Notes under the pieces: generated by a model | What the model was told of the DNA's origin: nothing | The model's database searches: none | The model's input: the letters and a program-made list of their open reading frames with translations, nothing else | NCBI GenBank assembly: GCA_902516425.1 | Contig: CABXYE010000001.1 | Coordinates: 59,845-123,844 of the forward strand | DNA from: an uncultured Pelagibacteraceae bacterium | GTDB lineage: Bacteria > Pseudomonadota > Alphaproteobacteria > Pelagibacterales > Pelagibacteraceae | Reading direction: 5' to 3' | Length of the DNA stretch: 64,000 bases | Program-made: the position numbers and the translations under genes | Shown: positions 1-9,815 of the stretch, in pieces | Layout: each line of letters starts with the position of its first letter | Position numbering within the stretch: position 1 is the first letter of the stretch

Positions 1-1436
1 TCGTTAGTAAGTCTGTCTGCACCAACTGTAATAGCATCAGTTCCGATTTTTTTGGCTGAGGCGATATTCGAGTCTCCTATTCTACCAACAGCAATACTTC
101 CCTCACTCCAATAAAAAATATCCTTTTTTTTATCCTCTTTCTTTTTCTTAGTAGTAGAAGTTTTTACTGCTTTAGTTAAAGAATTAAGAATTTGATTGTT
201 AAAATTTAAATCAATATTTAGATTTGTAAAATTTTGATTATCTTTATTTCTTCTAATCCATTTTAAACGATTTAAAGCAGTATCAGTTGAATGATCTATA
301 GTTCTTTTAGCAATTTCGATTTGGGCTTCCATCATTGCAGTTCTATCTTTGTTATCTGTAATGAGAGGACATTTGCCTGAAATGATATTGAAAGGACAAA
401 CTAAATCATATTCATAAACTTCATCCTTACTATTTTGATCTCTATCACTTCCTATATATACTTTCAGTCCAGACCCACTAAACGCAGCTGCTCTTGTTTG
501 TGTGTTTGCTTCAGACATTTCATTGCCTGTTCCACCAAGAATCCTACTGCCATCAATTGTAAATGAAGATGTGTCAAAACCTTTTGACAGACTAACTTGT
601 AGAACTCTTTTAATTCCACCGTGAGCATGACTTGTTATAATTAGTCTTTTTCCGTTAGGACTAAATCTCATCCCAGCGGGATTAGTTACACCATTTTGAG
701 TTTCCGTTCCTATTTCAATTCCAGCAGAAGTGACGATTGATAATGTTGAGACATCATATGGAGTGGAAAGGTTAAATTCATACAGCCTGCCGTTTACAGT
801 ACCACTTGCAGTATCCATAAAAAGTAAAAATAATTTAGAGCCGTCATTATTAATTTCAATAGACTGTAATCTATGTTTATCTAAATTATTTAGTACATCT
901 GACGCATTTCGAGTGTAACCAAAATCTCCAGCATTACTTCCAATTGTGAATACTGCATTATCTAAATTTTCAGTTTCTGAGACTAATAAACAACTTGAAA
1001 TATCGTATGGTGAAGTCAAATCGAATCCATAAACTTTATCACCATCTTGATCAGCACTATTTACTCGTCTTGAAACTACGAATAATCTCATTCCATCACT
1101 ACTGATATCTAAGTCATATATTGTATTTCCATCAGTACCTACCATTTCACATCTTTTACTATCGCCAGTGTAGACTTTAGTGGAAATATCATATGGTATA
1201 GTTAAATTATACTCATTTATAAAATGAACAGATGAATTATCAAATCTATTAGCGTAACTTATGAACATTTTTGTTCCATCATTATTAAATTCAATACCAG
1301 CTATAAGGCCAGATGATCCCTCAGTATCATAATCATGAACTTCAGCTTTTTGGTTAAAGGTCATCATAGCTCCAAATGAATTAGAGATAGGAAATATAAA
1401 TAATAAAATTAGAATAAATCTTTTAATAAATTTCAT
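1..1436 (-). CDS. Beta-propeller plus autotransporter-like surface protein, C-terminus cut by window edge (paralogue of next gene)
   Basis: Manual minus-strand reading from ATG at 1436: MKFIKRFILILLFIFPISNSFGAMMTFNQKAEVHDYDTEG..., open to position 1; repeats such as FNNDGTKMF/SSDGMRLFV; C-terminal WSEGSIAVGRIGD matches the barrel start of the 1441-3642 product. Not in ORF track because it runs off the edge. Confidence 0.8.
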   Translation of the reverse strand, partial: MKFIKRFILILLFIFPISNSFGAMMTFNQKAEVHDYDTEGSSGLIAGIEFNNDGTKMFISYANRFDNSSVHFINEYNLTIPYDISTKVYTGDSKRCEMVGTDGNTIYDLDISSDGMRLFVVSRRVNSADQDGDKVYGFDLTSPYDISSCLLVSETENLDNAVFTIGSNAGDFGYTRNASDVLNNLDKHRLQSIEINNDGSKLFLLFMDTASGTVNGRLYEFNLSTPYDVSTLSIVTSAGIEIGTETQNGVTNPAGMRFSPNGKRLIITSHAHGGIKRVLQVSLSKGFDTSSFTIDGSRILGGTGNEMSEANTQTRAAAFSGSGLKVYIGSDRDQNSKDEVYEYDLVCPFNIISGKCPLITDNKDRTAMMEAQIEIAKRTIDHSTDTALNRLKWIRRNKDNQNFTNLNIDLNFNNQILNSLTKAVKTSTTKKKKEDKKKDIFYWSEGSIAVGRIGDSNIASAKKIGTDAITVGADRLTN

Positions 1437-1440
1437 GAGA

Positions 1441-3642
1441 TTAAAACGTTGCTGATAATTCAATACCTGCACCATAGTCAGGAATATTACTATAAATCGC
1501 ATAATTAGATTTAATTTTCAAATTAAAATTATCATAATTTTTTAAATAACTGATCTCAGTATTATTATTTTTTAAAGGATCATAAATTACATCAAAATTA
1601 GTATTTTCATTTTTTTGTTTTCCCCATTTAAAAAGGAGAGTATCTGTGTGTGCACTATTATCTAAACTTTGAAATCGCTCATAATTTATTGCAAATGTAT
1701 AACCGCTCTTTTTAAATGATTCATAACCAATATTTCCTTTAATATTATTTGATGAATATCTTTTAATGGTGTTTTCAACTGTGACATTATCGATGTGATT
1801 TTTATAACGATGATCTATATCAGGAGTAAAATCAAACACATATTCTAAAAATCCATTTCTACTTAATCTGCTTTCATCCATATATAAAGTGTGATCAAAC
1901 TTAAAGCCAGCAGATGCATTTCCTGTTCTAAAAGTAAGTCTTTCATGTGTCTCAACATTATTTGTGGCTTTTGTTCCAAAATCAGTATATGCAGATAACT
2001 GTGTGATCCCTATTTCTGCTTTACCATAAGGAATTATGTCAAATTTATTGTAATTTTTTTCTTCTTCGTAACTTAAAGCTGTATAAATTTGTTTTCCATT
2101 TCTTTTACCAGTGTTGTTTCCCGAGACCATTTTATCCATACTTATAAAGCTTAACCCTAATAAAGCATTTAAATTTGAAGAATTACCTGGTAATTGGCTA
2201 TAAATATTAAAAGATAATGATTGAGAATTTAATTCCTCGTCAGTTCCAGATTTTATATCAACATCTTCATTACCGTATCTCATAGCAAATCCAAGAAAAT
2301 TGTCATTTTTGGTTAATTTATCCGTACCAATTGATATTCCCATGGTAGTAATTTCTTTTGGTTTTAATGAGATGGTATCACCTACTCTTCCAATTGAAAT
2401 ATCTCCATGAGTCCAGCTAGACCATTTTCTTTTATCATCTGATGATTTTTCTGTTTTTGATGATGCTTGAGTATATTTAAGATCTTTAAAAGAAGATTGT
2501 AATTTATTTGTTAAAGATGCTAAAATCGGATTGTTAATATTTAATTTTAAATTATGACTATTTAAGTTTGTTTTATTTTCATTTCTACGCAACCATTCAA
2601 ATCTTTTAAAAATTGTTGAAGTATTTTGATGAATAACATTTTTAGCTATTTCTACTTGAGCACTTACAACTGACGCAGTTTCACTTTCACAAATAACTAT
2701 TCCATAGGGACAAGTTAAATCAAATTCATAAATTATATCATCTCCATCATTATTTGAGTCTTCAGTTCCGATATAAAGCTTCATTCCATTGTTTCCAAAA
2801 GTCCAGGAATATGAAGAAATATTGTTTCCATTTCCTTTGATTGGCCATTTGCCAGCAAAATTTGCAGAACTTAATTCAAATGGATTAGATAATTTGTAAA
2901 CATACATATAATTAGTAGCACTAGTTGAATTACTTTGAGCCTCACTTATGTACAATCTTGTACCATCGTCATCAAAGGATGGTTCCATCAAATATTTGGA
3001 TACTCCAGCAGGCTCTGTATCAAGAGTATGTACTTTAGTTCCTGAAGTAGGATCGAATGGAGTGGAAAGATTAATTTGTGCTATATTAGTTGCATTTAGC
3101 GATCCATCTACAAAATACATCTTAGTTCCATCGTTATTAAATTCGACACCTTTAATATTATTTACAGAATACTTAGTTTTGTAATTAAGTTCGTCATCAG
3201 CTACAAGTGTTGAAGAAGAAATTGAAGCTACATCATATGGAGTTGTTAAATTATGAATTTGCAATGAACCATATTCACTAAAAAAGAACACTTTTGTTCC
3301 ATCATTATTAAATTCTATATCTTTGTTATCGTTATTACCTAATAAATTATCACCATGACCTTCTAAACTTATATTTAATCTGTTTGTGACATCCATAGTA
3401 CTTAGATCAAATGGTGTTGTTAAATCATAAATATGAACTTTTTTAGTACCTGCATTTCCAAGGTGATCCAATACAAACATTTTTTTTCCATTTGGAGTTA
3501 TTTGCAATGAAACTGTTGATGGCAAATTATCTGTACCAGGATCCTTTAGTTGTTTATAAACAGGCTTAACTATTTCAGCTTGTGCTGGAAGAAAAGCAAA
3601 GAAAAGAGTGAACAAAACAAAATTTATTAATTTAATACTCAT
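1441..3642 (-). CDS. Secreted beta-propeller repeat protein with C-terminal autotransporter-like beta-barrel
   Basis: 733 aa; signal peptide; repeated FNNDGTK(M/V)(Y/F)F blades; C-terminal ~300 aa with alternating aromatic/polar strands (WSSWTHGDISIGRVGDTISLK...) ending in ...GIELSATF. Confidence 0.8.
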   Translation of the reverse strand: MSIKLINFVLFTLFFAFLPAQAEIVKPVYKQLKDPGTDNLPSTVSLQITPNGKKMFVLDHLGNAGTKKVHIYDLTTPFDLSTMDVTNRLNISLEGHGDNLLGNNDNKDIEFNNDGTKVFFFSEYGSLQIHNLTTPYDVASISSSTLVADDELNYKTKYSVNNIKGVEFNNDGTKMYFVDGSLNATNIAQINLSTPFDPTSGTKVHTLDTEPAGVSKYLMEPSFDDDGTRLYISEAQSNSTSATNYMYVYKLSNPFELSSANFAGKWPIKGNGNNISSYSWTFGNNGMKLYIGTEDSNNDGDDIIYEFDLTCPYGIVICESETASVVSAQVEIAKNVIHQNTSTIFKRFEWLRRNENKTNLNSHNLKLNINNPILASLTNKLQSSFKDLKYTQASSKTEKSSDDKRKWSSWTHGDISIGRVGDTISLKPKEITTMGISIGTDKLTKNDNFLGFAMRYGNEDVDIKSGTDEELNSQSLSFNIYSQLPGNSSNLNALLGLSFISMDKMVSGNNTGKRNGKQIYTALSYEEEKNYNKFDIIPYGKAEIGITQLSAYTDFGTKATNNVETHERLTFRTGNASAGFKFDHTLYMDESRLSRNGFLEYVFDFTPDIDHRYKNHIDNVTVENTIKRYSSNNIKGNIGYESFKKSGYTFAINYERFQSLDNSAHTDTLLFKWGKQKNENTNFDVIYDPLKNNNTEISYLKNYDNFNLKIKSNYAIYSNIPDYGAGIELSATF

Positions 3643-3656
3643 TTTCTTTAAGATTA

Positions 3657-4637
3657 TTAGTTAAGAGAACATTGCTGCTGACAAACACTATCGCTATTTC
3701 TTTGTTTACAATCATTATAACAAACGAAATCGAATGCTAATTTAGGCTGACCGAAAGCAGTTTCAACAGTTTTCAGTGCAGAAATCTTATTCTCAGATGT
3801 ATAACAACCTACATAAGCTGTGGCATTTAAAATTTTTTCACCCACTTTATCTTTTGTAATTTCTTTAGGTGCTTCATTTAAATTTTTAATATTATTAGCA
3901 GATGTAAAGTTTTTTAATATTGATGATTTAATCCCAAAGTTTGTATTCTCAGGAATTGTACCATAAGATTCTAGAGCATCTTTATAATCAAGTTTTGCAA
4001 CTGCCACACCTATGACATCGCCATTGGTATTAACAATGGGACCGCCACTATTACCTGGTTGTATTGCTGCATCAATTTGAACTAGTGCATAATTATTTTG
4101 TAAACCTGCAAGTGCGCTAACAACTCCTTTAGTAACTTTAACTGATGAACTAACTGCCTTACCAAAAGGGTAACCAGCGACATATATATCATCTAAAAGT
4201 TTAGCATCTTGCGTTGCTATATCAAATTTGTCTTTAGGTTTAATGTTTGTCTCTAATAATGCTAAGTCATTCATTCTATCGTATGCAAGTATTTTTGCTT
4301 TACTGGTTTTGCCAGCATAATTAACTTGATTTATATTGCAATAATTGACGACGTGATAATTTGTAACTAAATGTCCTTCATCGGAAATAAAAAAACCTGA
4401 TCCAGAGCCAGTGAAAATATTGTTATCAAAAACTTTAACTATTTTTTTTTGTTTTGAACCACTATCTATTTCAGTTTTCGCCTTTACTTCTTTACACACA
4501 AAAGTAACATTTAGTGGATTAACTACTTGCTCAGCAATTTTTTTAGATTCGTTACAAACTTTAAGGCTATCTTTGTAAACATGCTCAACCATGTTTCCAT
4601 TTAAAAAAAGTAATAGTGCAACTACAGTTTCAACCAT
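3657..4637 (-). CDS. Trypsin-like (S1C/DegP-type) serine protease without obvious PDZ domain, Cys-rich C-terminus
   Basis: Triad motifs NYHVV, NDLALLE, PGNSGGP; C-terminal CYNDCKQRNSDSVCQQQC. Confidence 0.85.
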   Translation of the reverse strand: MVETVVALLLFLNGNMVEHVYKDSLKVCNESKKIAEQVVNPLNVTFVCKEVKAKTEIDSGSKQKKIVKVFDNNIFTGSGSGFFISDEGHLVTNYHVVNYCNINQVNYAGKTSKAKILAYDRMNDLALLETNIKPKDKFDIATQDAKLLDDIYVAGYPFGKAVSSSVKVTKGVVSALAGLQNNYALVQIDAAIQPGNSGGPIVNTNGDVIGVAVAKLDYKDALESYGTIPENTNFGIKSSILKNFTSANNIKNLNEAPKEITKDKVGEKILNATAYVGCYTSENKISALKTVETAFGQPKLAFDFVCYNDCKQRNSDSVCQQQCSLN

Positions 4638-4658
4638 AAGTTTATTCTAACTATATTG

Positions 4659-5246
4659 TTATTTATGAACAACACATATTTTAGTACTTAAAACATCGTC
4701 AGATCCAGTATTTGAGAATATCCAATACTCATTTTTTAATCCAGCTTGAACTATAATTTCTCTATTACAACCATTCGTTTCGACAGTCTCTGAATACAGT
4801 CCAATTTGACCTCCGCACATTTTTTTTCCAATATGTGAAGAGTGTATAGATGTCATATCTGCCCAAGATTTTGCTAAGTCACATGTTCTATCTGAACCAA
4901 CACTTCCATAGGGATTTTTTCCTGCTACACCAATATAACCAATATGAGTTTGTAATACGTTTTCATGAAATGGTGTTTTGTTATAATCGGTAACATTTCC
5001 ACAATCTTTTTGCTGGCCACCTCCATTAGAATTTGTTTGTCTAAAGACTTTAGAGGTTGATCCATTCATTTTACACAAAGCTGCATCTGCTTTAATCCAC
5101 TCAACAACTGCTTTAAAATTTTTTTTTACTGCTGTCTTTTTTGCACTTTCAGTAACTCCTAGATAAACTTGTATGGCAATGCCAATTAATATTCCAAATA
5201 TAGCCACAACCACTAGAAGTTCTATTAATGTAAAACCTTTTTTCAT
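4659..5246 (-). CDS. Type IV prepilin-like protein
   Basis: MKKGFTLIELLVVVAIFGILIGIAIQVYLG class III signal. Confidence 0.92.
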   Translation of the reverse strand: MKKGFTLIELLVVVAIFGILIGIAIQVYLGVTESAKKTAVKKNFKAVVEWIKADAALCKMNGSTSKVFRQTNSNGGGQQKDCGNVTDYNKTPFHENVLQTHIGYIGVAGKNPYGSVGSDRTCDLAKSWADMTSIHSSHIGKKMCGGQIGLYSETVETNGCNREIIVQAGLKNEYWIFSNTGSDDVLSTKICVVHK

Positions 5247-5938
5247 TTTAATAATTTTTTAAACTTTTTCTTGAGTTGTTCTTTGATTTTATCCTTTATT
5301 ACTTCCTCGTCAACACCGCCTGCTGCAATTTTCTCTTTAATTTCTCTATTTGCAATTTCTATTATCTCTCTTGATAAAATATTATAATTCTTACTGCCCT
5401 TAGCATTACCTAAATTTGTAAATTTCATGTCATTTAAAACTACTTTGTGTGTAAGATTTAATTCTAATGAAGTAGCTGAAACCTGAATATTTTTGATATC
5501 AAATTGTTTAATTAAAAACTTTTTTGAATCTGGCTTTGAGGGTTGTCTATTATTATTTTCAAGTGTTCTTTTTAGTGAACTAAAATTGTTATTTGCTGTG
5601 TTATTGATGTTAGAAAAATAGTTTACATTAATACCATCTAACAAAATATTATCAATTTTTATGGTGTCTTCATAAAATGACATTGCATCTAATTGAGCAA
5701 ATGCTTTATCAACAATTAAAAGTTTGCCTGGAAAATCTCTATTACTAATCTCAATTTTCTCTAAATTAACCTCACCACTTAGATATCCAACATCAAAACT
5801 ACCAATCTCAACAACTCTTTTTAAATTATTAGATAAAATACCTTCAAAGGTCTTTTTTACTATTAAATCCCTAAATAAAATTAAAAAAATAAATGAAGTT
5901 ATGATTAAACAAATTGTGAATATTAAAATTTTTTTCAC
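5243..5938 (-). CDS. AsmA/DUF748-like membrane-anchored protein
   Basis: N-terminal TM followed by NLEKIEISNRDFPGKLLIVDKAFAQLDAMSFYEDTIKIDNILLDGINV, typical of AsmA-like repeats; embedded between pilin genes. Confidence 0.5.
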   Translation of the reverse strand: MKKILIFTICLIITSFIFLILFRDLIVKKTFEGILSNNLKRVVEIGSFDVGYLSGEVNLEKIEISNRDFPGKLLIVDKAFAQLDAMSFYEDTIKIDNILLDGINVNYFSNINNTANNNFSSLKRTLENNNRQPSKPDSKKFLIKQFDIKNIQVSATSLELNLTHKVVLNDMKFTNLGNAKGSKNYNILSREIIEIANREIKEKIAAGGVDEEVIKDKIKEQLKKKFKKLLK

Positions 5939-5947
5939 AACTTTAAT

Positions 5948-6358
5948 TTAACAGCTATTATTTCTATTGGCTTTTAAGGTTTGATTTAACGAAATCTCAC
6001 ATCCGGTGGTAGGATTTTTAGCTGTTATTGTATAATTTGAACCACTCGCACTAATACAAAATTGAAAATCTTGCTCCGTTAAATTATCTTGTCCATCTAA
6101 TACATTTGTCACTATTTTGGCACTTGAACTAGCATTACAAGTTGATGCCCCAGTATAGTAAGACCCATAACTAGATTTGTATTCTTGAAGACCAAGGTTT
6201 ATTGTATTTAAGCTAAGTTCAGCATTTTTTTGTTTAGCACTTTTAGTGTAGCCACTATACGAAACAATACCTACAGCTGATAAAATCCCAATTAAAGCTA
6301 CTACAACTAGTAGTTCGATTAAACTAAATGCTCTTTTAAATTTATAATGAGAAACCAG
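5948..6358 (-). CDS. Type IV prepilin-like protein lacking ATG/GTG/TTG start (CTG shown as arbitrary start)
   Basis: Manual reading from CTG 6358-6356 to TAA 5950-5948: (M)VSHYKFKRAFSLIELLVVVALIGILSAVGIVSYSGYTKSAKQKNAELSLNTINLGLQEYKSSYGSYYTGASTCNASSSAKIVTNVLDGQDNLTEQDFQFCISASGSNYTITAKNPTTGCEISLNQTLKANRNNSC*. In-frame upstream TAG; not in ORF track. Confidence 0.75.
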   Translation of the reverse strand: MVSHYKFKRAFSLIELLVVVALIGILSAVGIVSYSGYTKSAKQKNAELSLNTINLGLQEYKSSYGSYYTGASTCNASSSAKIVTNVLDGQDNLTEQDFQFCISASGSNYTITAKNPTTGCEISLNQTLKANRNNSC

Positions 6359-6806
6359 TGGTATCTATTGTAGTTGTTATATTCTCAGCATCCGCAGTTT
6401 TCTCATTAGCTGTTGTAGGACATGTAGAATTATTTTTCTTAGCAGCACATGTAACAATGGAAGTCCCTGATACTTGGACTTGTCCTTGTGTTGGAGTGCC
6501 ACTCACAAAAGGGCTTCCTCCATGGGGATTTTTATTAGTTTTATTTAACTCACCAGTTATATCCGCAACTGTTAAGGAAGCACATGTTTTGCCTGCTATA
6601 GCAAACGGTATATGGTTTGTTCTATCTAATTCACATTGTTTTGACTCTGCTGATATAATTTTAACAGCATTAGCATGCATAGATTTTGTAGCGTTCAGGT
6701 TTGCAGATTGAGTATAACCAGAATATGCTGTTACACCAACCGCAGCAAGAATACCGATAATTGCTACGACAACAAGTAACTCGATTAGTGTAAAGCCTTT
6801 ATTCAT
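6342..6806 (-). CDS. Type IV pilin, candidate major pilin
   Basis: MNKGFTLIELLVVVAIIGILAAVGVTAYSGYTQSANLNATK; ~154 aa; first gene of the prepilin array. Confidence 0.93.
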   Translation of the reverse strand: MNKGFTLIELLVVVAIIGILAAVGVTAYSGYTQSANLNATKSMHANAVKIISAESKQCELDRTNHIPFAIAGKTCASLTVADITGELNKTNKNPHGGSPFVSGTPTQGQVQVSGTSIVTCAAKKNNSTCPTTANEKTADAENITTTIDTTGFSL

Positions 6807-6861
6807 CGTTAATGACTATTTAATAAATTTGTTATTTTGTCAACCATATAAATTTCATAAC

Positions 6862-8094
6862 TTATTGCCCCATAATTGCACCAACATTGAATATTGGAGA
6901 ATATAAAGCAAGCATAAGACCACCAATAGTTAACCCCATAAATACGATCATAATGGGCTCAATCAAACTAGATAAATTTCTTACAGCAGTATCAAACTCT
7001 TCTTCATAGTACTGAGCAACTGATGCAAACATTGAGTCTAAACTTCCAGTTTGTTCACCTACAGATATCAATTGACTAAACGTAGGAGGAAATATTTTTT
7101 CCTTTGAAAATAAAGCTGTTAGAGTTTCTCCTGAAAAAACTCCTTTTTTTATGTTTTCTAAAGCCTCTGTCACTATAGTATTTGTACTTACAGATTTAGC
7201 AATATCTAAACTTTCAAGTATATCAACCCCCGCTTGGTTAAGATTACCCATTACTAATGAAATTCTAGCTAACAAAGATTTTCTTATCAAATCTCCAAAT
7301 ACAGGAATTTTAAAAGTAAAAGCATGCCAAGCTTTTCTAAATTGATAGCTTCTTTGTAAACCAACTTTAAATAAAACTATTGTAACAATTGTTATGACCA
7401 AGCTCATAAAGCCACCCGTTCCACTCAAAAAAGCACTTGCACTCATAATTGCAGCGGTAGCTCCTGGTATCTCAACACCCATCCCCTCATACATTTCAGT
7501 GAAAATTGGAACAACTTTTATTAACATAAAAATTGTAACACTAAGTGCAACTGTTAATAAAACACTTGGATAAAATAAAGCACTCTTTATCTGGGATTTA
7601 ATCTTTTCTCTTTTTTCAAGAGACATTACTATTCTCTCTAAAAATGTATCTAGTTTTCCACTAGCTTCTCCGGCTTTAATTAGGTTAACAGTCACTGTGT
7701 CAAAAGTTTTTGGATGATTTTCAAAACATTTAGATAAAGCATTTCCTGCTTCCAGATCTTTTTTTATTTGTTCAATAATTTTTTTCATATTCGGAGAAGT
7801 GGTCTGATCAATAAGTAAATTCAGTGCATTTAAAACAGGTAGTCCCGATCTCAACATTGTAGAAAATTGTTTGCAAAAAATTAAAATTTCTTTAGCTTTT
7901 ACACCTTTACTAAAGCTAAACCCTGCAGATTTTTTTTTTTCTTTTTCTACTTTTTTCTTTTTAGCTTGTATAAGCTTAGTTATAATAACTTTTTGTTCTT
8001 TTAGCTTATATGCTGCTTCAGAATTATTAAGAGCTTCAATTTCTCCTTCGACATATTTTCCTTGAGAAATGCCTTTATATTCGAAATTAAGCAT
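6862..8094 (-). CDS. pilC: Type IV pilus inner-membrane platform protein PilC/GspF family
   Basis: FCKQFSTMLRSGLPVLNAL, LIKAGEASGKLD, ...LSSLIEPIMIVFMG; adjacent to pilB. Confidence 0.95.
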   Translation of the reverse strand: MLNFEYKGISQGKYVEGEIEALNNSEAAYKLKEQKVIITKLIQAKKKKVEKEKKKSAGFSFSKGVKAKEILIFCKQFSTMLRSGLPVLNALNLLIDQTTSPNMKKIIEQIKKDLEAGNALSKCFENHPKTFDTVTVNLIKAGEASGKLDTFLERIVMSLEKREKIKSQIKSALFYPSVLLTVALSVTIFMLIKVVPIFTEMYEGMGVEIPGATAAIMSASAFLSGTGGFMSLVITIVTIVLFKVGLQRSYQFRKAWHAFTFKIPVFGDLIRKSLLARISLVMGNLNQAGVDILESLDIAKSVSTNTIVTEALENIKKGVFSGETLTALFSKEKIFPPTFSQLISVGEQTGSLDSMFASVAQYYEEEFDTAVRNLSSLIEPIMIVFMGLTIGGLMLALYSPIFNVGAIMGQ

Positions 8095-8095
8095 A

Positions 8096-9814
8096 TTATT
8101 CTAAACTTAAAATTCTTTGATATTCACTAAAAGACAAATCACCAGTTGCAATCAATTCCTTACCCATGTCCTGCATTGTTCGAAAGTTATCCTGTTTAGC
8201 AACTTGTTTTAATTCAACTGTAGTAGCTTGTCTTAATATTGCATCTTTAATATTTTTTGTAATTTTTAAGATTTCATAAATTCCCATTCTGCCTTTATAG
8301 CCATTTCCAACCCCTGAATCTCCACTGGCACACGCACTGCAACCTTTTCCTATTACCGGCCTTATTCTTGATGCCTCCTCTGCAGTAAAACCAATTGAAG
8401 TAAGAGTTTTTGGATTAATTCTATCGTCTGGCACTCTACATTCTTGACATGTCTTTCTTGCTAATCTTTGAGCCATAACTAAAGTACATGCAGCAGAGAT
8501 CAAATAGTCTGGGGTTCCCATGTTTTGAAGTCTTGTAATTGTGCTTGGCGCATCATTTGTATGAAGTGTACTAAAAACTAAGTGTCCAGTTAATGCAGCT
8601 TTTAGGGCAATATCAACTGTTGCTTTATCTCTTATCTCTCCAACTAGTATTACTTCTGGGTCTTGCCTTAAAAAAGATCTTAAAGCTGTTTCAAAAGTGT
8701 ATCCTATATCTTCTCTTACTTGAACTTGTCCAACGCCCTCTAACTCATACTCAACAGGATCTTCCGCAGTTAAAATATTCATAGATGGTTTATTAATTGT
8801 TTTTAAAATACTATAGAGAGTAGTTGTTTTACCACTTCCAGTTGGGCCAGTAACTAGTACCATACCTTGAGGTGAGTTTATAGCTTCCTCTAAAAGTTTT
8901 AAGTCTTGATCTGCAAAGCCAAGTTGATTTAAAGACACATCTCCAGCTTCTTTATTTAGTAAACGCATTACAATTCTCTCGTTATTTTTAGTTGGCATTA
9001 TTGATATACGAAGATCCATCTCCTTATCACCATATTTAAAGTTAGAACCACCATCTTGTGGAATTCTTCTTTCTGCAATATCTAATTTACTTATTATCTT
9101 TATTCTGGTTACAACAGAATTATAATTTAAAGGATCTTTATTTAAGAAATCAGAAAATTCATCCATGACCCTTAATACTCCATCGATTCTAAATCTTACA
9201 TGGGCAGTGTCTTTAAAAGGTTCAATATGGATATCACTTGTTTCTAATTTAATTGCTTTATTAAGAATTTTATCAACAAAAGCTATAACATCTGACTCTA
9301 CTTCTAAGGGCACATTAGCTTGTTTCTTTTTAATTTGTTCTATTTTTTGGTTTTTAGATTTAACTGGAGCACCTTGTTCTAATCTTGCTATAAAATCTGA
9401 TATTTGTTTAATAGAAGCTGCAAAAAGTTCTGGCTCTAATTTCGTTAAGCTTTGAATATTCTTAATTAAACTAAATTTTGAAGCATCAGCAATGGCAACT
9501 TTTATGGATTTATTGTCAACTTCAAATGGTATGATATAATTTTCTTTTAAAAATCTAATTTCAGTATATTTTTTTATTTCCTCTGATATTTTAATCTCAT
9601 CCAGTTTAGCCATTGGTATCGAAAAACTTTCTGATAAAAGCTGAGCAACTTTTGTGTCGTTTGTGATATTTAGTTCAAAAGCTGTTTCAATTTGAGACTT
9701 TCCAGACTCTTTGCTTAAACTTTCAATTTGTTTTATTTGTTGTCCATTTAGAGCATTGTGCTCTCTTAGCATGTTTATAATACTTTGCTCGCTTGTAGTA
9801 TCTAATCTAATCAT
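8096..9814 (-). CDS. pilB: Type IV pilus assembly ATPase PilB/GspE family
   Basis: GPTGSGKTTTLYSIL Walker A, AEDPVEYEL, LRQDPEVILVGEIRD, CQEC...GCSAC zinc motif. Confidence 0.96.
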   Translation of the reverse strand: MIRLDTTSEQSIINMLREHNALNGQQIKQIESLSKESGKSQIETAFELNITNDTKVAQLLSESFSIPMAKLDEIKISEEIKKYTEIRFLKENYIIPFEVDNKSIKVAIADASKFSLIKNIQSLTKLEPELFAASIKQISDFIARLEQGAPVKSKNQKIEQIKKKQANVPLEVESDVIAFVDKILNKAIKLETSDIHIEPFKDTAHVRFRIDGVLRVMDEFSDFLNKDPLNYNSVVTRIKIISKLDIAERRIPQDGGSNFKYGDKEMDLRISIMPTKNNERIVMRLLNKEAGDVSLNQLGFADQDLKLLEEAINSPQGMVLVTGPTGSGKTTTLYSILKTINKPSMNILTAEDPVEYELEGVGQVQVREDIGYTFETALRSFLRQDPEVILVGEIRDKATVDIALKAALTGHLVFSTLHTNDAPSTITRLQNMGTPDYLISAACTLVMAQRLARKTCQECRVPDDRINPKTLTSIGFTAEEASRIRPVIGKGCSACASGDSGVGNGYKGRMGIYEILKITKNIKDAILRQATTVELKQVAKQDNFRTMQDMGKELIATGDLSFSEYQRILSLE

Positions 9815-9815
9815 A

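Noticed and set aside
6358-6711. 117-aa plus-strand ORF opposite the pilin gene
   Set aside because: Antisense shadow of a well-supported prepilin; no recognisable motif.
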